Below are positions 56,799 to 64,000 of a stretch of DNA of 64,000 bases, piece after piece. The first letter of the stretch is position 1. Every line of letters starts with the position of its first letter. Location: the NCBI GenBank assembly GCA_900199555.1, contig FZQZ01000001.1:62001-126000 (forward strand), given 5' to 3'. This DNA comes from Prevotellaceae bacterium MN60 (GTDB lineage Bacteria > Bacteroidota > Bacteroidia > Bacteroidales > Bacteroidaceae). The translations under genes and the position numbers were made by a program. The notes beneath the pieces were generated by a model. That model searched no databases, was not told the DNA's origin, and saw only the letters and a program-made list of their open reading frames with translations.

Positions 56799-58003
56799 TG
56801 CTAAAGGGAAAGAAAATTGTATTAGGCATCACGGGATCTATTGCTGCCTATAAATCCTGTCTCATCATCCGCGAACTCATTAAGGCGGGTGCTGAGGTGC
56901 AAGTAGTTATAACACCTGCAGGAAAGGAATTTATTACTCCCATCACTTTGTCGGCTCTCACCCACAAGCCCGTTATCAGCGAGTTTTTCTCTCAGCGTGA
57001 TGGTACATGGAACTCTCATGTTGACCTTGGCTTATGGGCTGATGCGATGCTTATTGCTCCATGTACTGCTGCAACATTAGGAAAAATGGCTAATGGCGTT
57101 GCTGATAACATGCTGATTACGACATATTTATCCATGAAGGCACCTGTATTCATAGCACCTGCAATGGATTTAGATATGTATCAGCATCCAACAACCCAAG
57201 AGAACCTTCGAAAGCTTCAATCATTCGGAAATCAGATAATAGAGCCACAAAGCGGTTTCCTTGCTTCTGGACTTGAAGGAAAGGGACGCATGGAAGAGCC
57301 TGATATGATTGTTGCATACTTAGATAAGAAGCTTGATAGCAACGCAAGTTTGAAGGGGAAAAAGATTCTCATCACCGCTGGTCCAACCTATGAGAAGATA
57401 GACCCCGTACGCTTCATTGGCAACTACTCAAGTGGAAAGATGGGATTTGCACTTGCAGAAGAGTGTGCATGTCGTGGCGCTGAAGTCACACTCATCGCAG
57501 GCCCTGTCAGCACACAGCTATACCCTAGCCTCTCTACTTGCATCAAGCGTATTGATGTAGAGAGTTGCGAGGAGATGTATCAGGCTGCAACGAAGGCATA
57601 TCCTGAGTGCAATGCGGCTATTCTCTGTGCTGCTGTAGCAGACTTCAAACCCGAGCAAGCAGCTAGTCAGAAGATAAAGCGCGAGAAAGACGATCTCGTA
57701 ATCCGTCTGAAACCAACTCACGATATTGCTGCTGCATTAGGGGCTATTAAGCAGCCACACCAACTATTGGTAGGTTTTGCTTTAGAGACCAATGATGAGA
57801 TTGCTAATGCACAGAAAAAGTTGCAGAAAAAGAATCTCGATTTCATCGTGCTCAACTCACTAAGAAACGAAGGAACATGCTTTCAATCTGACGAGAACCA
57901 AATCAGCATTATCTCGAAAGAAGGCCAGCGTGACTACGACAAGAAGAGTAAGCAAGCTGTTGCCATAGACATTATCGACGAGTTGGCACAGCATCTCAAC
58001 TAA
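56798..58003 (+). CDS. coaBC: Bifunctional phosphopantothenoylcysteine synthase/decarboxylase
   Basis: 401 aa, coenzyme A synthesis. Residues 1 to about 180 are the flavin-dependent decarboxylase ('LGITGSIAAYKSC', 'HVDLGLWADAMLIAPCTAAT', 'PAMDLDMYQHP'); about 185-401 are the synthase ('ITAGPTYEKIDPVRFIGNYS', 'AAVADFKPEQ'). The start overlaps the exonuclease stop (TAATG). A terminator follows. Confidence 0.95.
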   Translation: MLKGKKIVLGITGSIAAYKSCLIIRELIKAGAEVQVVITPAGKEFITPITLSALTHKPVISEFFSQRDGTWNSHVDLGLWADAMLIAPCTAATLGKMANGVADNMLITTYLSMKAPVFIAPAMDLDMYQHPTTQENLRKLQSFGNQIIEPQSGFLASGLEGKGRMEEPDMIVAYLDKKLDSNASLKGKKILITAGPTYEKIDPVRFIGNYSSGKMGFALAEECACRGAEVTLIAGPVSTQLYPSLSTCIKRIDVESCEEMYQAATKAYPECNAAILCAAVADFKPEQAASQKIKREKDDLVIRLKPTHDIAAALGAIKQPHQLLVGFALETNDEIANAQKKLQKKNLDFIVLNSLRNEGTCFQSDENQISIISKEGQRDYDKKSKQAVAIDIIDELAQHLN

Positions 58004-58056
58004 AGAACGAGAAGGCCGCTAGCACAGTTATCTACAAATTAATTTAAACATAAAAA

Positions 58057-58090
58057 AAATAGCTGCAGTTTCAAAACTACAGCTATTTTT
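58057..58090. terminator. Bidirectional terminator between coaBC and the mutase gene
   Basis: AAATAGCTG-N-AGTTT and AAACT-N-CAGCTATTT form a stem flanked by A-run and T-run, so it can serve both converging genes. Confidence 0.85.
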
Positions 58091-58111
58091 ATTATCTAAT
58101 TTCTAATCTGA

Positions 58112-59860
58112 TTAGTCAAGCTTCAGAGTCTTCTTCAAAGCAGCAATCTTAACCTCTGCATTCTGTGTGCAGCGCTCATAGTCTTCAGCTCCCTTGAAAG
58201 AAGCATCTTTCACCTCTGTATAGAACTTAATCTTAGGCTCTGTTCCGGAAGGACGTACAGATACCTTTGTTCCATCGTCGCAGAACCACTGCAATACGTT
58301 AGAGGTGTCAGGCATCTCAAGCTTGCTAACATTTCCGTTAGCATCACGAGCCTCCAGCTTCTGGAAGTCCTTAGAGAGAATGATGCGTGAACCACCCAGA
58401 TCCTTAGGAGGATTGTTGCGGAAGTCAGTCATCATCTGCTTAATCTCGTCAGCACCAGTCTTACCAGGACGTACTACGTTGATAGTTACCTCGCGAGAGA
58501 AACCATACTCCTTATAGATATTCATCAACAGGTCGTAGAGTGTCATACCGTTATCACGAGCCCATGCTGCGATTTCGCAGATTAAACAGATAGCAGCGGG
58601 AGAATCCTTATCTCTTACCTTGTCGTATGGCAGGAATCCAAATGACTCTTCACCACCACCGATATACTTCTTCTTGCCTTCGTTGACACGAATCTCGTTG
58701 GCAATCCACTTGAAGCCAGTATAGCAGTCTATCAACTCTACCCCATTCTTCTTGGCAATCTCTGAGATAACCTCTGTTGTTACGATGGTCTTTACCAAGA
58801 ACTCGTTACCCTTCAGCTGGCCGAGTTTTTTCTTGTTGGCAATGATATACCATGAGAACATCATACAGGTCTGGTTACCATTCAGAATCTCCCATTCGCC
58901 CTTTGAGTTACGGCATACGATAGCTAAACGGTCGGCATCAGGGTCAGATGCGATTACGAGGTCAGCATTGAGCTTAGTACCCAGTTTTATACCCAATGTC
59001 ATAGCTTCAGCATTCTCTGGGTTCGGGCTTACTACCGTTGGGAAGTTACCATCGATAACCATCTGTTCTGGAACAACATGAATATTCTGGAAGCCCCATG
59101 AGCGCAGAGCCATAGGAATGATTACGCGTCCTGCACCGTGCATAGGTGAATAAACGATGTTGAGGTCTTTCTGACGCATGATAACGTCCTGGTCTACCAT
59201 AGCTTCTTTTACAGCCTGGATGTAGTCCCAGTCTTCCTCACCACCAATGGGGATAATCAGATCCTTGTTTGCCTGCCACTTCACATCGCTAATCTTCACC
59301 TTGTTTACCTCGTCAATGATACCTTTGTCGTGTGGAGCCAAGACCTGTGCACCATCATCCCAGTATGCCTTATAGCCATTATATTCACGTGGGTTGTGTG
59401 ATGCTGTTACATTAACACCAGCCTGACACTTCAGATGACGAATAGCGAATGAAATTTCAGGAGTAGGACGCAGGCTCTCGAAGAGATAAACCTTGATACC
59501 ATTGGCTGAGAAGATATCAGCTACGGTCTCAGCAAACATACGTCCGTTGTTGCGGCAGTCATGTCCCACTACCACAGCACTCTGCTTACCGGGGAATGCC
59601 TTGTTAATATAATTAGCAAAGCCCTGAGTAGCCATACCTACGATATACTTATTCATGCGGTTGGTGCCAGCACCCATGATGCCACGCAGTCCACCCGTAC
59701 CAAATTCCAAGTCACGATAGAATGCGTCAATCAGGTCTGTCTTGTCAGCATTATCCAACATAGCCTGAACATCCTTGCGTGTCTCCTCGTCAAATGCAGG
59801 AGACAACCATTCTTTTGCGCGTGCCTCGCACTGAGCAATGAGTTGAGCGTTATTTTCCAT
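58112..59860 (-). CDS. Phospho-sugar mutase (phosphoglucomutase/phosphomannomutase)
   Basis: 582 aa alpha-D-phosphohexomutase. The phosphoserine is S154 in 'GVNVTASHNPREYNGYKAYW'; the Mg loop is 'ASDPDADRLAI' near 312, the sugar loop 'GGGEESFGFLPYD' and the phosphate loop 'RPSGTEPKIKFYTEV'. Length and motifs fit the PGM2-like branch, which interconverts glucose-1- and glucose-6-phosphate; phosphopentomutase activity is possible. Confidence 0.93.
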   Translation of the reverse strand: MENNAQLIAQCEARAKEWLSPAFDEETRKDVQAMLDNADKTDLIDAFYRDLEFGTGGLRGIMGAGTNRMNKYIVGMATQGFANYINKAFPGKQSAVVVGHDCRNNGRMFAETVADIFSANGIKVYLFESLRPTPEISFAIRHLKCQAGVNVTASHNPREYNGYKAYWDDGAQVLAPHDKGIIDEVNKVKISDVKWQANKDLIIPIGGEEDWDYIQAVKEAMVDQDVIMRQKDLNIVYSPMHGAGRVIIPMALRSWGFQNIHVVPEQMVIDGNFPTVVSPNPENAEAMTLGIKLGTKLNADLVIASDPDADRLAIVCRNSKGEWEILNGNQTCMMFSWYIIANKKKLGQLKGNEFLVKTIVTTEVISEIAKKNGVELIDCYTGFKWIANEIRVNEGKKKYIGGGEESFGFLPYDKVRDKDSPAAICLICEIAAWARDNGMTLYDLLMNIYKEYGFSREVTINVVRPGKTGADEIKQMMTDFRNNPPKDLGGSRIILSKDFQKLEARDANGNVSKLEMPDTSNVLQWFCDDGTKVSVRPSGTEPKIKFYTEVKDASFKGAEDYERCTQNAEVKIAALKKTLKLD

Positions 59861-59898
59861 AATTACTTAATTTTAAAGATTAGCAATTTTATAATACG

Positions 59899-59933
59899 CA
59901 AAGATACTGATTTCGCAAGACAAATCAGTATCT
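59899..59933 (-). promoter_or_regulatory. Mutase promoter overlapped by a perfect 12-base inverted repeat
   Basis: TATCTTTG (59899-59906, minus strand) is the -7 box. AGATACTGATTT (59902-59913) and AAATCAGTATCT (59922-59933) form a perfect 12-base inverted repeat with an 8-base loop that shares five bases with the box. It may end the upstream TPR transcript, or act as an operator. Confidence 0.6.
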
Positions 59934-59975
59934 CTAGCAGTATTTTTTACTTTTTTTAATGATTTAAGAAACCTA

Positions 59976-61190
59976 TTACTTTGCTTTACGCATCAGTCGG
60001 TCTATCTCCTCAAACTGTTTCCCTTTATTTAGATGGAGATAAATGCGATATAATGCCGGTCCCCAACGCTGACTATCCGCAGGAGCTAACTCACGATATT
60101 TCTCCATGTACGGACAAGCATCAGTGTATAATTTGGTTAATTTCAAACGATTCTTACGTGGTTCATTTAATTGTTCTATAGCCAATGCCTGATTCAGATA
60201 ACATGTAGAGATATTGAAATATGGTTCTGGCTGTTGGTCATTAGTAGCCAACAACTGTTTGCTTACTTCAATACACTCGTCATAACGATTCAGATTCAGC
60301 AATGCGATTGACTTAGCCAAGAGAACTAATGTAGAATCTGCATTTGATTTCAACCCTGCCTCTGCCAACTCTAGCACAATATCATTACGGCCCTGTGCCT
60401 TATAATAGTCGGCTAGTCTCGGGAAGAAGTATGGATAATCAGGATATTGTTCAAATCCTTTGCGTAGCGTTGCTTGATAGGCATCTTCGTTATTCTGCAA
60501 CAAGTATGCTTCGCAAACATATTGCAATGTGTATTTTTCCTTTTCCTTGTCACGCATGGCCAACTCACGAAACCTCAATGTTCGTGCCGCATCATGCAAT
60601 TTAAAGCCACACAGTGTAGCCCAATAGGCAGCCTGCGAAATCAGTGAATCATTGGTAGCATACTGATAGCCCGAAAAGAGCGGTTGCTTATACGTATTGA
60701 TATAGCGGTCAAAATAGTTGAAGGCTTTCTCGTAGTCATTCATCCTCACCATATATGTACCCCCATAATACAGATTAGGACGCAACTGATTAAGCCATGC
60801 AGCATGGGTATTACGATATAAAGGTTTTATACGTCCTTTACTATCAGGACGCATATCCAGAGAATCAAGAGCAGTAGCTATATCATACATCTTTAGCGTA
60901 AGATTAAAGAATGCCGCAGTGTCGTAGTTTTGTTTCAAATACAACTTTTCGTTTGCTGCATTAAATTGTCCACGCACAGCATCTAGCCACGTCAGATATA
61001 CTTTTGTATTCTCACGGTTAGCAGGATTAGCCGAATCAGCCAATAGGTCAACCATTAGCTTTTCTGCCTTTTCTAAATCTTTGCCACTCTTGATATAAGA
61101 CCGTGCCTGAGAGAGCTCTTTCTTCTGAGCCCACAGGCACGGTGTTATCATAGTTAAGAGAAGCAGTATTAATATCTTTTGCTTCTTCAT
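59976..61190 (-). CDS. Exported TPR protein
   Basis: 404 aa. Signal peptide 1-21 (CLWA|Q). Several tetratricopeptide-like helical pairs, clearest at about 150-185 ('YMVRMNDYEKAFNYFDRYIN') and 225-320. It follows a second TPR gene by 22 bases and shares its general plan (early 'sub-unit count' helices, 'PNLYYGGTYMVRMNDYEKAF' versus the paralogue's 'RNHLVNIGQDEATKGNKKNA'), suggesting an old duplication. Function unknown; probably periplasmic scaffold. Confidence 0.78.
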   Translation of the reverse strand: MKKQKILILLLLTMITPCLWAQKKELSQARSYIKSGKDLEKAEKLMVDLLADSANPANRENTKVYLTWLDAVRGQFNAANEKLYLKQNYDTAAFFNLTLKMYDIATALDSLDMRPDSKGRIKPLYRNTHAAWLNQLRPNLYYGGTYMVRMNDYEKAFNYFDRYINTYKQPLFSGYQYATNDSLISQAAYWATLCGFKLHDAARTLRFRELAMRDKEKEKYTLQYVCEAYLLQNNEDAYQATLRKGFEQYPDYPYFFPRLADYYKAQGRNDIVLELAEAGLKSNADSTLVLLAKSIALLNLNRYDECIEVSKQLLATNDQQPEPYFNISTCYLNQALAIEQLNEPRKNRLKLTKLYTDACPYMEKYRELAPADSQRWGPALYRIYLHLNKGKQFEEIDRLMRKAK

Positions 61191-61212
61191 CTATACAATT
61201 AATGTTCTTTTT

Positions 61213-62433
61213 TTAGCGATCAGCCTCTGCAGCTTTTGTGCGAGCATCATCCTCACCATAGAGTCCGTAGTAAGCCTGATAGCGGTTGTAGCCCCAGTTA
61301 GCCATCTGCTTGTCGGGGTCAAGCTCCTTAGCCTTGTCAAAGGCATCGATAGCCTGCTTGTAATACTCCTTGCTCTTAGCATTATCTTCTGTAGTAGACG
61401 CCAAAGAGCTGTAGCAAATACCGAGATACGTGAAGATGACTGCGTTATCTGGTTTAGCAGCAGCAGCCTTTGTCAGCCACTCGGCACCCTTCACAGCATC
61501 GTTATCAGCCATAGCCTGCAGGCCCTTATTGGCAAGAGCAGCAAAGCTATTAGGATACTTAGCCAAGTGATTATCGAGCAGAGCGTTCTGAGCAGCCCTA
61601 TCCTTCATTCCGTCATACATGCCATTAAGGGCATCAAGTACAGCATCGTTCTCTGGCTCAGCCTCATACATAGCCTTCAGGTCGTTGATAGCCTTCAGAG
61701 AGTCAGCGTGGCTCTTCAGGTTGTGACGTACTGCAAATATTTCGAGATTAACGGCATTCTCTTTCTCGCGAGGATCCTTCTTGGCAATAGCCAAGAAACG
61801 ACGTACGGCCTCCATATCGCCTTCGTCGTATGCATAGCGACCAGAAAAGAATGCTACCTGACCTACAAATTCACTCTCAGCGGTGTGGTCCTGAGCAGCA
61901 AAGAAAGGATCTGCACTTGAGAGTGCAAAGGCGCCCCAATACTTCAAGGCATTTTTCTTATTACCTTTGGTTGCTTCGTCCTGACCGATGTTCACGAGGT
62001 GGTTACGTACAGCCCATACACGTTGTGCGTTTTTCTCGCTGAACTTAGGAGCTACCTTACCCTTTGCATTGGGCTGCTGGTCGTACTTGTCGCACTCTAC
62101 AGCATTCTCAATAGCTTCGCAGATTGCGTCTGCCATACCCAGAGTGTCGTAAGGAACAATCTCATTAGCAGCACGTCCCATCTGAACACCCAATTGGTTT
62201 TCAGCAATAATAGAGGTCTGCTTTACGACCTTGTTCATGGCGAGGTCTACCAGATGATTGTAGGCCTTAGCCTTCTCGGCATTGTCTGTCATCTGACCGA
62301 TGTTCTGCTTGAGCAGTTCAGCGGCTTCGGCATAGTTTTTAGACTTCAAGACTGCCTTGAGGGCGTCGCTGTCACCGGCAAAGGTCATGGAACTTGCCAT
62401 GAGCATCATTGCCATCATCATGATTTTTTTCAT
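61213..62433 (-). CDS. Exported TPR protein
   Basis: 406 aa. Signal peptide 1-19 (MTFA|G), rich in Met. TPR units occur at about 25-60, 240-275, 295-330 and 335-380 ('NAVIFTYLGICYSSLASTTE', 'YYKQAIDAFDKAKELDPDKQ'). It lies 50 bases after gyrA on the same strand with no promoter of its own seen, so the two TPR genes may be read from the gyrA transcript. Confidence 0.8.
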   Translation of the reverse strand: MKKIMMMAMMLMASSMTFAGDSDALKAVLKSKNYAEAAELLKQNIGQMTDNAEKAKAYNHLVDLAMNKVVKQTSIIAENQLGVQMGRAANEIVPYDTLGMADAICEAIENAVECDKYDQQPNAKGKVAPKFSEKNAQRVWAVRNHLVNIGQDEATKGNKKNALKYWGAFALSSADPFFAAQDHTAESEFVGQVAFFSGRYAYDEGDMEAVRRFLAIAKKDPREKENAVNLEIFAVRHNLKSHADSLKAINDLKAMYEAEPENDAVLDALNGMYDGMKDRAAQNALLDNHLAKYPNSFAALANKGLQAMADNDAVKGAEWLTKAAAAKPDNAVIFTYLGICYSSLASTTEDNAKSKEYYKQAIDAFDKAKELDPDKQMANWGYNRYQAYYGLYGEDDARTKAAEADR

Positions 62434-62483
62434 AAGCCTGAATTGTTTTTCAATTTTTGTAATTATTGAGCTAGTTGTTATGG

Positions 62484-64000
62484 TTATTCTACCACTTCGC
62501 CTGCAGGAGCAGCGTCTACCGCACCCTCTTCTACAGGTGTCTCCTCGATGTCCTCATCCTGACTAGACATCACCTTACATACGCTGGCAATGCTATCGTT
62601 CTTCTTGGTGAGGTTGATGAGGCGTACACCCTGAGTAGCACGACCCATGACACGTACGTCGGCTACCTTGAGGCGGATCAGGATACCACTCTTGTTGATA
62701 ATCATCAGGTCGTTCTCATCGGTCACAACCTTGATGGCTACCAGTCGACCAGTCTTCTCGGTTACAGAGAGTGTCTTCACACCCTTAGCGCCACGAGCGG
62801 TCTTACGATAATCTTCTACCTCAGAGCGCTTACCGTAGCCATTTTCTGATACTACCATGATGGTCTCAGTCTGTGGGTCGTTGACACATACCATGCCTAC
62901 CACCTCATCGTCGCCACCATCAAGGCGCATACCGATAACACCAGTAGATACACGTCCCATGGTGCGTACATCATTCTCATCGAAGCGTACGGCACGACCG
63001 TTACGGTTGGCCAGCAGCAGCTCGTTGTGACCATTGGTCAGACGAACGCCTACTACCTCGTCGCCCTCGTTGATATTGATGGCGCGTACACCAGCGGCAC
63101 GTACGTTCTTATATTGGTCGAGACAAGTTTTCTTGATGATACCCTTCTTGGTTGCGAATACTACGAAGTGTGACTTCAAGAACTCGTCATCGTTGAAGTT
63201 CTTAATGCGCAGTACTGCATTGATAGCATCGTCGGGCTCGATATTCAGCATATTCTGGATAGCGCGACCCTTTGAAGTCTTGTCGCCCTCAGGTATCTCG
63301 TAACACTTCTGCCAGTAGCAGCGTCCCTTCTGAGTGAAGAAGAGCAGTGTGTTGTGCATTGTGGCAGGATAAATATACTCGGTAAAGTCGTTGTCGCGAT
63401 GACGGGCAGCCTTTGCACCGACACCACCACGTCCCTGCTCATGGAACTCATCCAGCTTGGTACGCTTGATATAGCCCATGTGAGAGATTGTGATAACAAC
63501 GGGATCGTCGGGATAGAAGTCTTCGGCATTGAACTCGTGGTCAAAGGGGATAATCTCTGTACGACGCTCGTCGCCATACTTCTCCTTCACCTCCTGCAGT
63601 TCGTCCTTCATCACCTGCTTACAACGCTCAGGATTGTTAAGGATTTCCTCCAAGTCAGCAATCAACTTCATCAAGTCATCATACTCCTGATGCAGCTGAT
63701 CAACACGCAGACCTGTCAACTGGCTGAGGCGCATATCAACGATAGCCTTTGATTGCAGCTCGTCGAGTTCGAAGCGCTGCTCCAAGTTACGCTGAGCGTC
63801 AGAAGGAGTCTTACTGTTGCGGATGATGCGAACTACCTCGTCGATATTGTTTACGGCGATGATCAAGCCCTCCAGGATGTGAGCACGCTCCTGAGCCTTA
63901 CGCAGGTCATACTGAGTACGACGGATGGTTACGTCGTGACGATGCTCAACGAAGTACTTGACACACTCTTTGAGGTTCAGCAGACGGGGACGTCCCTTTA
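62484..64000 (-). CDS. gyrA: DNA gyrase subunit A (N-terminal third beyond window)
   Basis: The C-terminal about 505 residues are present and the frame continues through the right edge; the active-site Tyr lies outside. Visible are the coiled coil and C-gate ('RRTQYDLRKAQERAHILEGL', 'LDELQSKAIVDMRLSQLTGL') and the six-bladed C-terminal pinwheel ('GRAIQNML', 'NGRAVRFDENDVRTMGR', 'GYGKRSEVEDYRKTARGAKG'). The GyrA-box region reads 'EQGRGGVGAKA' against the canonical QRRGGKG. An acidic tail follows ('DEDIEETPVEEGAVDAAPAG'). It introduces negative supercoils with GyrB. Confidence 0.95.
   Translation of the reverse strand, partial: KGRPRLLNLKECVKYFVEHRHDVTIRRTQYDLRKAQERAHILEGLIIAVNNIDEVVRIIRNSKTPSDAQRNLEQRFELDELQSKAIVDMRLSQLTGLRVDQLHQEYDDLMKLIADLEEILNNPERCKQVMKDELQEVKEKYGDERRTEIIPFDHEFNAEDFYPDDPVVITISHMGYIKRTKLDEFHEQGRGGVGAKAARHRDNDFTEYIYPATMHNTLLFFTQKGRCYWQKCYEIPEGDKTSKGRAIQNMLNIEPDDAINAVLRIKNFNDDEFLKSHFVVFATKKGIIKKTCLDQYKNVRAAGVRAININEGDEVVGVRLTNGHNELLLANRNGRAVRFDENDVRTMGRVSTGVIGMRLDGGDDEVVGMVCVNDPQTETIMVVSENGYGKRSEVEDYRKTARGAKGVKTLSVTEKTGRLVAIKVVTDENDLMIINKSGILIRLKVADVRVMGRATQGVRLINLTKKNDSIASVCKVMSSQDEDIEETPVEEGAVDAAPAGEVVE

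Overview
The window reads as a chromosomal piece of a Bacteroidales bacterium, most like Prevotella in the broad sense. Support comes from the Bacteroidetes promoter signature (TTTG, 19-20 bases, TAnnTTTG) before many genes, starts without Shine-Dalgarno sequences, gldE beside ssb, a long-tailed S16, an outer-membrane DUF3943 barrel, DUF4301 and DUF3127 proteins, and the gene order leuA-leuC-leuD-cimA-like-leuB. No species is claimed. No intact insertion sequence, prophage, integrase or CRISPR array was seen. Coding starts were moved to the first plausible ATG wherever a longer frame began with TTG or GTG.

Left part (1-13.8 kb): a secreted GH2 beta-galactosidase runs off the left edge. It is followed by a scar at 2744-3161 holding broken ends of three genes (glutathione peroxidase, an ABM-type protein, an aldo/keto reductase). 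Then comes an almost mirror-symmetric redox island: AraC regulator, YqhD-like alcohol dehydrogenase, secreted amidohydrolase-ABM fusion, small lipoprotein, flavoprotein and alpha/beta hydrolase lipoprotein on the + strand; and, converging on it, AraC regulator, flavodoxin lipoprotein, aldo/keto reductase, second YqhD-like dehydrogenase and a secreted CMD-CMD-cupin fusion. It recalls the E. coli yqhC/yqhD/dkgA aldehyde-detoxification locus, doubled.

Middle (14-36 kb): mostly housekeeping and envelope genes: ppdK, rlmD, a porin, a flippase with three glycosyltransferases, rpsP, a free methionine sulfoxide reductase, an NhaC antiporter, a GH25 lysozyme, a C11 peptidase, gldE, ssb, four tRNA genes (Gly, Leu, Leu, Gly), a patatin-like lipase, an aminopeptidase P and a secreted C1 peptidase. 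Behind the C1 gene lies the largest non-coding stretch (36.06-36.58 kb), with a terminator, a 14-unit array of exact 22-base spacing that decays from left to right, a 12-base inverted repeat and a 17-base palindrome.

Right part (36.6-64 kb): a leucine operon read leftwards, controlled by a newly seen leader peptide and attenuator; leuB has its own promoter and is followed by TPR, DUF5715 and DUF3943 envelope genes. Further right are DUF4301 and a capsule-type cluster (wza-like, wzz, capD-like), a DUF3127 protein, dnaN with a DnaQ-like exonuclease and coaBC, a phosphohexomutase, two TPR proteins and the 3' part of gyrA, cut by the right edge.
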